DNA from: Cryobacterium fucosi
GTDB lineage: Bacteria > Actinomycetota > Actinomycetes > Actinomycetales > Microbacteriaceae
DNA: 34,190 nucleotides
Reading direction: 5' to 3'
NCBI RefSeq assembly: GCF_004403515.1
Contig: NZ_SOHH01000065.1
Span: 1-34,190 of the forward strand
Under the pieces are notes generated by a model that did not search any database, was not told the DNA's origin, and worked only from the letters and a program-made list of their open reading frames with translations. Shown here in pieces: positions 25,811-33,600 of the stretch. Both the position numbers and the translations under genes were made by a program. The stretch's first letter is position 1. The number at the start of each line of letters is the position of its first letter.

Positions 25811-26290
25811 TCAGGCGTCGAGGCCGAGCCTCTTCCGCAGGCCGGCCACGTGCCCGGTGGCCTTCACGTTGTAGAGGGCCAGCGTGATCAGTCCGGCCTC
25901 GTCGATCACGAAGGTGGAGCGCAGCACCCCGGTGACGGTCTTGCCGTAGAGATTCTTCTCGCCCCAGGCGCCGTAGGCGTTGTGAGCGGCGAGGTCGGTG
26001 TCGCTGAGCAGCGGGAACGTGAGATGGTCGTTTTCGTGGAAGGACTTCAGCTTCGCCGGGGAGTCCTTGGACACCCCGAGCACCCGGTACCCGGCCGCCG
26101 CGAGCGAGCCGAGGTTGTCCCGGAAGTCGCAGGCTTCCTTCGTGCAGCCGGGCGTCATCGCGGCAGGGTAGAAGTAGAGCACGACCTTCGAACCCGCGAA
26201 ATCGGCCAGGGAGACGGATGCCCCGTCCTGGTCCGTCAGGGTGACGCTGGGGGCAGTGTCGCCGGCCGCGAGGCGCGTGGAGTCCGTCAT
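25811..26290 (-). CDS. bcp: thioredoxin-dependent peroxiredoxin, Bcp/PrxQ type
   Basis: This 159-residue enzyme reduces hydrogen peroxide and organic peroxides with electrons from thioredoxin. It has the peroxidatic cysteine C49 in YPAAMTPGCTKEAC and the resolving cysteine C54 five residues on, the mark of atypical 2-Cys PrxQ. Its other typical stretches are APSVTLTDQDG, VLGVSKDSPAKLKSFHE and RSTFVIDEAG. The ATG at 26290 is chosen over one eight codons upstream because the family starts here and a TACCGT -10 lies six bases before it. It is separate from rsgA (93-base gap) and convergent with the small membrane protein. The 160 bases 25650-25810 hold no gene or clear terminator. Confidence 0.94.
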   Translation of the reverse strand: MTDSTRLAAGDTAPSVTLTDQDGASVSLADFAGSKVVLYFYPAAMTPGCTKEACDFRDNLGSLAAAGYRVLGVSKDSPAKLKSFHENDHLTFPLLSDTDLAAHNAYGAWGEKNLYGKTVTGVLRSTFVIDEAGLITLALYNVKATGHVAGLRKRLGLDA

Positions 26291-26296
26291 GCCTCC

Positions 26297-26302
26297 ACGG
26301 TA
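26297..26302 (-). promoter_or_regulatory. putative -10 of bcp (leaderless)
   Basis: On the minus strand TACCGT ends six bases before the ATG. The GGAGG between them is only one base from the ATG, too close to be a normal ribosome site. Confidence 0.4.
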
Positions 26303-26383
26303 CCGGTTCGGCACGCCCCGCGTCCGTGCACCCTGCCCGTCGAATTCGACGGGGCGAGGACGGTGGGCCGAGCCGGCCGGCTG

Positions 26384-27436
26384 TCAGTGGGCGGGCACCG
26401 CCGCGAACGTCGCCAGCAGGCGCTGCAGCGAATCCAGGCGGGCCTTGCCCGTGTCGCCGAGCTTGCCGGCCGCCACGGCCTCGTTGATCGCGCAATCCGG
26501 CGAGTTCGGCAGGTGGGTGCAGCCTCGCGGGCACTTCTCCGCGATCGCGGCAAGGTCGGTGAACGCCCTCAGGATGTTGTCGGTGTTGATGTGGCCGAGG
26601 CCGAAGGAACGCACGCCGGGAGTGTCGATCACCCAGCCGCGCCCGGCCTCCGTTTCGAGGCGAAGCGAGATCGTGGACGACGACGTGTGCCTGCCGCGGC
26701 CGGTGACCGTGTTGACGACGCCGACGGCGCGGTGAGCGTCGGGCACGAGAGCGTTGACGAGGGTGGACTTGCCCACGCCGGAGTGGCCGACGAAGACCGT
26801 GTCGTGCCCGACCAGGGCGGCGGAGATCTCGGCCAGCGGCATCGCGTCGTCGCGGCTCTCGAAGACGGGCAGGTCGAGGCCGGCGAAGTTGCTGAGGAAG
26901 ACGGCCGGGTCGGCGAGGTCGGTCTTGGTGATGCACAGGATCGGGGAGACCCCCGCGTCGTAGGCGGCGACCAGGTAGCGGTCGACGAGGCGAATGCGCG
27001 GCTCGGGATTCGCCGCGGCGACCACGATGAGCATCTGGTCGGCGTTGGCGACGATGACGCGCTCGACGGCATCCGTGTCGTCGGCGCTGCGCCGAAGCAG
27101 GGTGACGCGCGGCACGATCCGCACGATGCGGGCCAGGCTCCCCTCCGCCCCAGTCGTGTCGCCGACGATGTCGACCCGGTCGCCCGTGACGACCGCGTGC
27201 TTGCGCAGCTCGCTCGCCCTGGCCGCGGTCACCCGGCGTTCGGGAGGAAGGCCCTCGTCGAGCATGACCGTGTAACGGCCGCGGTCGACGGAGAGGATGC
27301 GGCCGGTCAGCGCGTTCTCGTGGTCCGGCCGGGTCTTGGTGCGGGGTTTGTTCCCCTTGCGGTTCGGGCGCAGCCGCACGCTGGATTCGTCGAACTCAGG
27401 TTCGTCGTCGTCATCGGCGCTCGCCCACCAGGTCAT
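26384..27436 (-). CDS. rsgA: RsgA, small-ribosomal-subunit biogenesis GTPase
   Basis: This 350-residue protein has the circularly permuted GTPase order that defines RsgA: an N-terminal OB fold (about 42-115), then G4 ITKTD (169-173), G1 GHSGVGKST (217-225), G2 region TGRGRHTS (245-252) and G3 DTPG (271-274). The C-terminal zinc site is C302, C306, H308 and C315. It helps the late maturation of 30S subunits. The N-terminus is acidic then basic (DDDDEPEFDESS, RPNRKGNKPRTKTRP), as usual in actinobacteria. The ATG overlaps the aroA stop (ATGA), so the two are coupled, the same pairing as Rv3227-Rv3228c though on one strand here. Confidence 0.96.
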   Translation of the reverse strand: MTWWASADDDDEPEFDESSVRLRPNRKGNKPRTKTRPDHENALTGRILSVDRGRYTVMLDEGLPPERRVTAARASELRKHAVVTGDRVDIVGDTTGAEGSLARIVRIVPRVTLLRRSADDTDAVERVIVANADQMLIVVAAANPEPRIRLVDRYLVAAYDAGVSPILCITKTDLADPAVFLSNFAGLDLPVFESRDDAMPLAEISAALVGHDTVFVGHSGVGKSTLVNALVPDAHRAVGVVNTVTGRGRHTSSSTISLRLETEAGRGWVIDTPGVRSFGLGHINTDNILRAFTDLAAIAEKCPRGCTHLPNSPDCAINEAVAAGKLGDTGKARLDSLQRLLATFAAVPAH

Positions 27437-28806
27437 GTCGGCACGACCGGTGCGGTCCCGGGCGCGACGAGGGTCTGCCAGAGGTCGACGAACTGGGGGA
27501 GGGTCTTCGCGGTGGTGCCGATGTTCTCGATCTCCACCCCGGGGACGACGAGGCCGATCAGGGCGCCGGCGGTCGCCATCCGGTGGTCGTCGTAGCTGCG
27601 CCAGTGACCGCCGTGCAGCGGTCGGGGGTCGATCCGCAGGCCGTCGGGAAGTTCGGTGACGGCACCGCCGAGACCGTTGATCTCGGCGGTCAGGGCGGCG
27701 AGCCGGTCGGTCTCGTGGTGGCGGATGTGCCCGATCCCGGTGATGGTGCTCGGCGAATCGGCCAGCGCGGCGAGAGCGACGAGGGCGGGCGCGAGTTCCC
27801 CGCCGGTGGACAGGTCGAGGTCGGCCCCGGACAGTCGTTCGCCCGCAGACACGGTCAGGCGGTCTCCGACCAGGCTGACCCGCGCTCCGAACAGGGGGAG
27901 CAACTCGGCGAGGTCCGCGCCGACCTGGGTCGTGTCCGACGGCCAGCCGGTGATCGTGACGGTGCCGCCGGCCACCAGCGCCGCGGCGAGGAACGGTGCC
28001 GCATTGGAGAGATCCGGTTCGATGTCGACCTCGGCGCCGGCGATCGGGCCGGGCGGGACGACCCATTCTCCGATCGACGGGCTCAGCACGACGACGCCGC
28101 GACGGGCGAGGGTGGCGATGGTCATCTCGATATGGGGGAGGCTCGGCAGGCGCTCGCCGGAGTGGCGGAGGTGGAGGCCGTGCTCAAGCCTGGCGCCGGC
28201 GAGCAGGAGGCCGGAGACGAACTGGCTGGAGGTGGACGCGTCGATCGTGACCTCGCCGCCGGCCAGGGTGCCGGTGCCGTGAACGGTGAACGGCAGGGCG
28301 CCTCGGCCGTCGTCGTTGATGTCGGCGCCGAGTGCGCGCAGGGAACTGATCGTGGTCGCCATGGGCCGGCGACGGGCGCCGGCGTCGCCGTCGAAGGTGG
28401 TGGGGCCGAGCGCGAGGGCGGCCACCGGCGGCAGGAACCGCATCACCGTGCCGGCCAGGCCGCAGTCGATCGTGGTCGAGCCGACGAGCTCTCCCGGGGT
28501 GACCCTGAGGTCGGGGCCGTACTCACCGGCGCCGGGGACCGACTCGATCGTGGTGCCGAGCTGGCGGAGGGCGGCGACCATCAGGTCGCTGTCCCTGGAG
28601 TGCAGCGGGGAGCGCAGAAGGGAAGGCCCCTCGGCGAGGGCAGCGAGCACCAATTCGCGGTTGGTGAGGGATTTCGACCCCGGCAGGGAGAGGCCGGCGT
28701 CGAGCGGACCGTCGGCCGTGGGCGCGGGCCACCACTCGTTCGTCTCCTCCGGCGAGGTGTCGCCGTAGGGATCGAACTCAGGCTTGGAATATCTCGAGAT
28801 CAACAT
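27433..28806 (-). CDS. aroA: 3-phosphoshikimate 1-carboxyvinyltransferase (EPSP synthase)
   Basis: This 457-residue enzyme makes EPSP from shikimate-3-phosphate and phosphoenolpyruvate in the chorismate pathway. Signatures: [20 protein letters not shown] (41-60), [15 protein letters not shown] (about 116-130), the second-domain [27 protein letters not shown], and the C-terminal [13 protein letters not shown]. The overall pattern is class I-like. The N-terminus carries about 35 extra residues ([20 protein letters not shown]) before the catalytic domain, common in actinobacteria. The start ATG lies eight bases after TATTCT, so the message may be nearly leaderless. The first codons overlap a promoter for the divergent sigH gene. 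Confidence 0.96.
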   Translation of the reverse strand: MLISRYSKPEFDPYGDTSPEETNEWWPAPTADGPLDAGLSLPGSKSLTNRELVLAALAEGPSLLRSPLHSRDSDLMVAALRQLGTTIESVPGAGEYGPDLRVTPGELVGSTTIDCGLAGTVMRFLPPVAALALGPTTFDGDAGARRRPMATTISSLRALGADINDDGRGALPFTVHGTGTLAGGEVTIDASTSSQFVSGLLLAGARLEHGLHLRHSGERLPSLPHIEMTIATLARRGVVVLSPSIGEWVVPPGPIAGAEVDIEPDLSNAAPFLAAALVAGGTVTITGWPSDTTQVGADLAELLPLFGARVSLVGDRLTVSAGERLSGADLDLSTGGELAPALVALAALADSPSTITGIGHIRHHETDRLAALTAEINGLGGAVTELPDGLRIDPRPLHGGHWRSYDDHRMATAGALIGLVVPGVEIENIGTTAKTLPQFVDLWQTLVAPGTAPVVPT

Positions 28807-28811
28807 CGGTT
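28786..28811 (+). promoter_or_regulatory. SigH/SigR-type autoregulatory promoter (GGAAT-N18-GTT)
   Basis: GGAAT (28786-28790) is followed after exactly 18 bases by GTT (28809-28811). This equals the consensus GGAAT-N18-GTT described for the SigR regulon of Streptomyces coelicolor. The -35 lies inside the first codons of the divergent aroA. Transcription would begin near 28817 and include the Shine-Dalgarno and ATG at 28851. Confidence 0.65.
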
Positions 28812-28814
28812 ATC

Positions 28815-28820
28815 AGAATA
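28815..28820 (-). promoter_or_regulatory. putative -10 of aroA (near-leaderless)
   Basis: On the minus strand TATTCT ends eight bases before the aroA ATG at 28806. It overlaps the start of the sigH transcript on the other strand, so the two promoters may compete. Confidence 0.4.
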
Positions 28821-28840
28821 GTCGGTGATGAATGGATGAG

Positions 28841-28845
28841 GGAGG
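28841..28845 (+). promoter_or_regulatory. Shine-Dalgarno for the long form of the sigma factor
   Basis: GGAGG lies five bases before the ATG at 28851 and favours it over the ATG at 28836. Confidence 0.7.
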
Positions 28846-28850
28846 CACGG

Positions 28851-29525
28851 ATGGCGCTGTCCACGGTGCTGGAGCGACCGAACGTGTTCGATGCCGACGA
28901 ACTAGAATCGTCGGTGATGACAACTGATGCGACCGACCTGCGCGACCTGTTCGAAGAGCAGGCCCTGCCCTTTATCGACCAGCTGTACGCGGCGGCCATG
29001 CGGATGACCCGCAATCCCTCCGATGCCCAGGACCTGGTCCAGGAGACCTTCGTGAAGGCCTTCGCCGCCTTCAAACAGTTCGAGCAGGGCACCAACCTCA
29101 AGGCCTGGCTGTACCGCATTCTGACCAATACCTTCATCAACACGTATCGCAAGAAACAGCGCGAACCGTACCAGGGCACCATCGACGACCTCGAGGACTG
29201 GCAGCTGGGCGGGGCGGAATCGACCACCGCCATGGCGAGCCGGTCGGCCGAGGCCGAGGCCATCGACCACCTGCCCGACAGCGCGGTCAAGGACGCGTTG
29301 CAGTCCATTCCGGAGGACTTCCGGCTGGCCGTGTACTTCGCCGACGTTGAAGGCTTTTCCTACCAGGAGATCGCCGAAATCATGAAAACACCCATTGGCA
29401 CTGTGATGAGCCGCCTGCACCGTGGCCGGCGGCTCCTTCGCGACCTGTTGTCCGGCTACGCCCTCGAGCGCGGTCTGGGCACGGCAGCGACAGGCCACAC
29501 TCAAACCGGGAGCACATCAGCATGA
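28851..29525 (+). CDS. sigH: ECF sigma factor of the SigH/SigR family
   Basis: The long form is 224 residues; a start at 28917 would give 202. Region 2 (about 40-105) has [20 protein letters not shown] and [20 protein letters not shown]. Region 4 (about 155-205) has [40 protein letters not shown] and [10 protein letters not shown]. These are SigH/SigR sequences; such factors direct the thiol-oxidation and heat response (thioredoxin system, proteases). The ATG at 28851 has a good Shine-Dalgarno. The ATG at 28917 has none but sits eight bases after TAGAAT (28903-28908), and the SigR-like core begins there. The stop overlaps the anti-sigma start by four bases. aroA lies divergent, as near Rv3223c/Rv3227. 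Confidence 0.95.
   Translation: MALSTVLERPNVFDADELESSVMTTDATDLRDLFEEQALPFIDQLYAAAMRMTRNPSDAQDLVQETFVKAFAAFKQFEQGTNLKAWLYRILTNTFINTYRKKQREPYQGTIDDLEDWQLGGAESTTAMASRSAEAEAIDHLPDSAVKDALQSIPEDFRLAVYFADVEGFSYQEIAEIMKTPIGTVMSRLHRGRRLLRDLLSGYALERGLGTAATGHTQTGSTSA
28903..28908 (+). promoter_or_regulatory. putative internal -10 for a short sigma isoform
   Basis: TAGAAT ends eight bases before the in-frame ATG at 28917, inside the N-terminal extension of the long form. No clear -35 is seen. Confidence 0.4.
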
Positions 29526-29764
29526 CCGACTGTGGATGCGAGAAGGCCAAGGCCGAACTCGAGGAATACTTGCACAATGAACTCCGGGGGGAGGACGCCT
29601 CCGACATTCAGGAGCACCTCGCCCACTGCGGCGACTGCAGCGATGAGCATCTCGTCGGGCGGACCCTCACCGAGGCCGTGCAGCGCGCCTGCCGGGAGAC
29701 CGCTCCGGAGGACCTGCGCGACCAGGTGCTGCTGAAGCTGCGTACGATCCAGTCGGCGCACTGA
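29522..29764 (+). CDS. rshA: zinc-binding anti-sigma factor (RshA/RsrA family)
   Basis: This 80-residue protein holds SigH inactive until oxidised. The ZAS motif is clear: H32-x3-C36-x2-C39 (HLAHCGDC), with two further N-terminal cysteines C4 and C6 (DCGCEKAK), one of which would complete the zinc site, and C57 downstream. In the RsrA model, disulfide stress ejects zinc and frees the sigma factor. The start overlaps the sigma stop (ATGA), ensuring near-equal synthesis. It ends 10 bases from the convergent VOC gene. Confidence 0.94.
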   Translation: MTDCGCEKAKAELEEYLHNELRGEDASDIQEHLAHCGDCSDEHLVGRTLTEAVQRACRETAPEDLRDQVLLKLRTIQSAH

Positions 29765-29774
29765 GCGCGCGGGG

Positions 29775-30560
29775 TCAGGTCGTGGCCGCCTGATCCACGG
29801 AGCCGAGCACGAACATGGCCCCGGTCCGGTCGGAGACGCGTGCGAACGTGCCGAACTCCGACTCCCACGGCTCATGCAGCACGGTGCCGCCGAGTTGGGT
29901 GACCAGGGCGGCAGCGGCCGACACATCGGCCACGCCGAGGTACAGCTGCCAGTGTGAGGGAACCCCCGCCGGCAGATGCGCCGACGCGTCGAAGACGCCG
30001 GCGACCAGCGCACCCTCCGCGCCGATGGTGCTGTAGCGGAACTCGTCGGTGTCGCTGAGCACGCTGGGCGTCCAGCCGAAGACGGTCTCGTAGAACGCGA
30101 CCGCTGCGGGGTAGTCCAGGGTGTTCAACTCATGCCAGACCGGGCTGCCCACCTCGCCGAAAACGCCGAATCCGTTGAAGTCGATGGGCTGCCACACGCC
30201 GACGGCCGCTCCGGTCGGATCAGACACGATGGCCATCCGTCCCATTGACCCGATCGTCATCGGTTCGGCGAGCACCTGGCCGCCCGCGGCCCGTGCGGCC
30301 ACGGTCGTGGCGTCCACGTCCTCGACGGCCAGGTAGGTCGACCAGGCGTCCGGCGCCTGAGAGCCGGGCATCTGCACGGCCATGCCGGCGACGTCGGCGT
30401 CACCTCGCCGGAAGGTGACGTACTCGCTGCCCTCCAGATCGGACCGGACCGCCGTCCAGCCGAAGAGCCGGCCGTAGAACTCGCGGGCCCCGTCGGGGTC
30501 GGAGGTCATCAGATCGGCCCAGCACGGTTCGCCGAATCGGGTTTCATCGCGTGCGGGCAT
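29775..30560 (-). CDS. two-domain VOC (glyoxalase/bleomycin-resistance fold) protein
   Basis: This 261-residue protein is two consecutive VOC modules. The first (about 8-122) runs from GEPCWADLMTSDPDGAREFY to MAIVSDPTGAAVGVWQP. The second (about 138-258) runs from GSPVWHELNTLDYPAAVAFY to RVSDRTGAMFVLGSVD. This arrangement is typical of actinobacterial proteins called glyoxalase or hydroxylase by similarity; the substrate is unknown. A full metal-site set is not obvious (the second half has WHEL, the first CWADL), so catalysis is uncertain. The ATG at 30560 has AGGAG (30569-30573) eight bases upstream, and a good promoter lies before it. Confidence 0.88.
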   Translation of the reverse strand: MPARDETRFGEPCWADLMTSDPDGAREFYGRLFGWTAVRSDLEGSEYVTFRRGDADVAGMAVQMPGSQAPDAWSTYLAVEDVDATTVAARAAGGQVLAEPMTIGSMGRMAIVSDPTGAAVGVWQPIDFNGFGVFGEVGSPVWHELNTLDYPAAVAFYETVFGWTPSVLSDTDEFRYSTIGAEGALVAGVFDASAHLPAGVPSHWQLYLGVADVSAAAALVTQLGGTVLHEPWESEFGTFARVSDRTGAMFVLGSVDQAATT

Positions 30561-30591
30561 GGTGGCGGCTCCTGTCGACGGGGATCTTCCC

Positions 30592-30620
30592 AGCCTAGAA
30601 CGGTCGCCCGGCTCCGGCAA
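30592..30620 (-). promoter_or_regulatory. promoter of the VOC gene
   Basis: On the minus strand TTGCCG (30620-30615), a 17-base spacer and TAGGCT (30597-30592) make the best -35/-10 pair seen in the window. Transcription would begin near 30585, about 25 bases before the ATG. Confidence 0.6.
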
Positions 30621-30649
30621 CGGGTCGGGGCCCGGCTGCCGGTACGGTG

Positions 30650-33600
30650 CTAGATCGTCAGCGCCCTGCTGATCAGGTCCGCCTGCTCGGCGGCGTGGCG
30701 CTTGGCCGACCCGGCTGCCGGCGACGCCGACGCCGCCCGCGAGAACAGGGTCACCGGGCGCGGGCCCAGCTTGTTGGTCTCCAGGTAGAAGAACGGCCAG
30801 GCACCCTGATTCTCCGGCTCGTCCTGCACCCAGGCGAGTTCGGCATCCGGATACTGGTCGGCAACCTGCTTGAGCTCGACCTTGGGCAGCGGGTAGTACT
30901 GCTCCATCCGGACCAGAGCGATCTCGGGGTTGGGGCTCTTCTCGAGTTCGCTGAGCAGGTCGTAGTAGAGCTTGCCGGCCATGAACAGCACCCGCTTGAC
31001 CCGGGACTTGTCGGTGATCCGGGCGTCGTCGATGACCGGTTCGAACCGGCCGGAGGTGAAGTCGGCGACGCTGCTGGTCGCCCCGCGCAGGCGCAGCATC
31101 GACTTGGGCGTGAAGACCACCAGCGGCCGCCGCGGCCGCATGTAGGCCTGGCGGCGGAGCAGGTGGAAGTACGACGCCGGCGTCGACGGGCGGGCGACGG
31201 TCATGTTGTCTTCCGCGCAGAGCTGCAGGTAGCGTTCGATCCGGGCGGACGAGTGGTCAGGACCCTGACCCTCGTAGCCGTGCGGCAGCAGCAGCACGAC
31301 GGATGACCGCTGGCCCCACTTCTGCTCCGCGGAGGACACGAACTCGTCGATGACGGTCTGCGCGCCGTTGGCGAAGTCCCCGAACTGGGCTTCCCAGAGC
31401 ACGAGGGCGTCGGCGCGTTCCACCGAGTAGCCGTACTCGAAGCCCATGGCCGCGTATTCGCTGAGCAGCGAGTCGTAGATCCAGAACCGGGCCTGGTCCT
31501 CGCTGAGGTTCGCCAGCGGCAGCCATTCCTGGCCGTTGACACGGTCGTGCAGCACCGCGTGGCGCTGCACGAACGTGCCGCGGCGGGCATCCTGGCCGGC
31601 GAAGCGCACCGGAGTGCGCTCGAGCAGCAGGGAGCCGAGGGCGAGCAGTTCGCCGAAGCTCCAGTCGATGTTGCCGTTGCGGCTCATGTCGAGGCGCTTC
31701 TGCATCAGCTGCTGCAGCTTGTTGTGCACCGTGAACCCGGCCGGCTTGTTCATGAACGCGTCACCGATGAGGTGGACGACGGCCTCGGGCACGCCGGTGG
31801 TGGCCGGTTCGCCGACCACGTCGTCCTGGGCGTGGTTCTCGCCGAGTCCGCGCGAGCCGGAGCCGGTGGCGCCGACGATCGGGATCGACGAGGACTGTGC
31901 CGCGTGCGTCTCCATGAAGGCGCGTTCCAGCCGGTCCTGGAAGTCGCCGTGGGCGGCCTCGTATTCCGCCTGGGTGATGTCGCCACGGCCGACAAGAGCC
32001 TCCGTGTACAGCTTCCGGACCGAGCGCTTCGCCTCGATCAGGTTGTACATCAGCGGCTGGGTCATCGAGGGGTCGTCGCCCTCGTTGTGGCCGCGCCGGC
32101 GGTAGCAGACGAGGTCGATGACGACGTCGCGCTTGAATTCCTGGCGGTACGCGAACGCGAGTTCGGCGACCCGCACCACGGCCTCCGGGTCGTCCCCGTT
32201 GACGTGGAAGATGGGCGCCTGGATGGTCTTGGCGACGTCCGTCGAGTAGACCGAGGTGCGGCCGTCGCCCGGCAGGGTCGTGAACCCGACCTGGTTGTTG
32301 ACGACGAGGTGGATGGTGCCGCCGGTGCGGAATCCGCGCAGCTGGGACATCTGCAGGGTTTCGAGCACGATGCCCTGGCCGGCCATCGCGGCGTCGCCGT
32401 GGACGAGCACGGGCAGGGTGGAGAAGGTGCCGATCGGCTTGCGGTCCTGCTTGGCGCGCACGATGCCCTCGAGCACGCCGTCGACGGCCTCCAGGTGGGA
32501 CGGGTTCGCGGCCAGGTAGACCGGCATCTCCGTGCCGTCGGTGGCGCGGAAGGTGCCCTCGGTGCCCAGGTGGTACTTGACGTCGCCGGAGCCCTGCACG
32601 GTGCGCGGGTCCTGGGTGCCCTCGAACTCGCGGAAGATCTGGCCGTACGTCTTGCCGGCGATGTTGGTGAGCACGTTCAGGCGGCCGCGGTGGGCCATGC
32701 CGATCGCGACCTCGTCGAGCCCGGCATCCGCCGCGCCCTGCAGGATCGCGTCGAGCAGCGCGATGGTGCACTCGCCGCCCTCGAGGCTGAACCGCTTCTG
32801 GCCGACGTACTTGGTCTGCAGGAAGGTCTCGAAGGCCTCCGCCTCGTTGAGCTTGCCGAGGATGCGCATCTGCTCGTCGTGGGTGGGCTTGACGTAGGTC
32901 TTCTCGATCTTCTCCTGCACCCACTTGCGCTGGGCCGGGTCCTGGATGTGCATGTACTCGATGCCCGTGGTGCGGCAGTAGGAGTCGCGGAGCACGCCGA
33001 GGATGTCGCGGAGCAGCATCAGGCGTTTGCTGCCGAATCCGCCGGTGACGAACTCGCGGTCGAGGTCCCAGAAGGTCAGCCCGTGGTTGGAGATGTCCAG
33101 GTCGGGGTGGGTGCGCTGGGTGTATTCGAGCGGGTCGATGTCGGCCATCAGGTGGCCACGCACGCGGTAGGCGTTGATCAGCTCCTGGACGCGCGCGGTC
33201 TTGTCGACGGCGCTGGCCAGGTCGACGCTGATGTCCGGCGCCCAGTGGATCGGGTCGTACGGGATGCGGAGGGCGGAGAAGATATCCTCGTAGAAGTTGT
33301 GCCCGCCGATCAGCAGCTCGTGCACGATCTTCAGGAACTCGCCGGAGCCTGCGCCCTGGATCACCCGGTGGTCGTAGGTGCTGGTGAGGGTGATCGTCTT
33401 CGAGATGGCCAGGCCGGTCAGCGTCTTGACGCTGGCGCCCTGGAACTCGGCCGGGTAGTCGAGCGCGCCGGCTCCGATGATGCAGCCCTGGCCCTTCATC
33501 AGCCGCGGCACGGAGTGCACGGTGCCGATGCCGCCCGGGTTGGTGAGGGACACCGTGGCGCCGGAGAAGTCGTCGGCGGTGAGCTTGCCGGTGCGGGCAC

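Noticed and set aside
26384..28066. 560-residue frame reading antisense-like through aroA into rsgA
   Set aside because: Its first 210 residues are Arg/Pro-rich shadow of aroA in another frame; only the RsgA part is real.
28828..28839. ATG at 28828 as a sigH upstream ORF
   Set aside because: It gives only three codons and has no ribosome site; noted only as part of the direct repeat.
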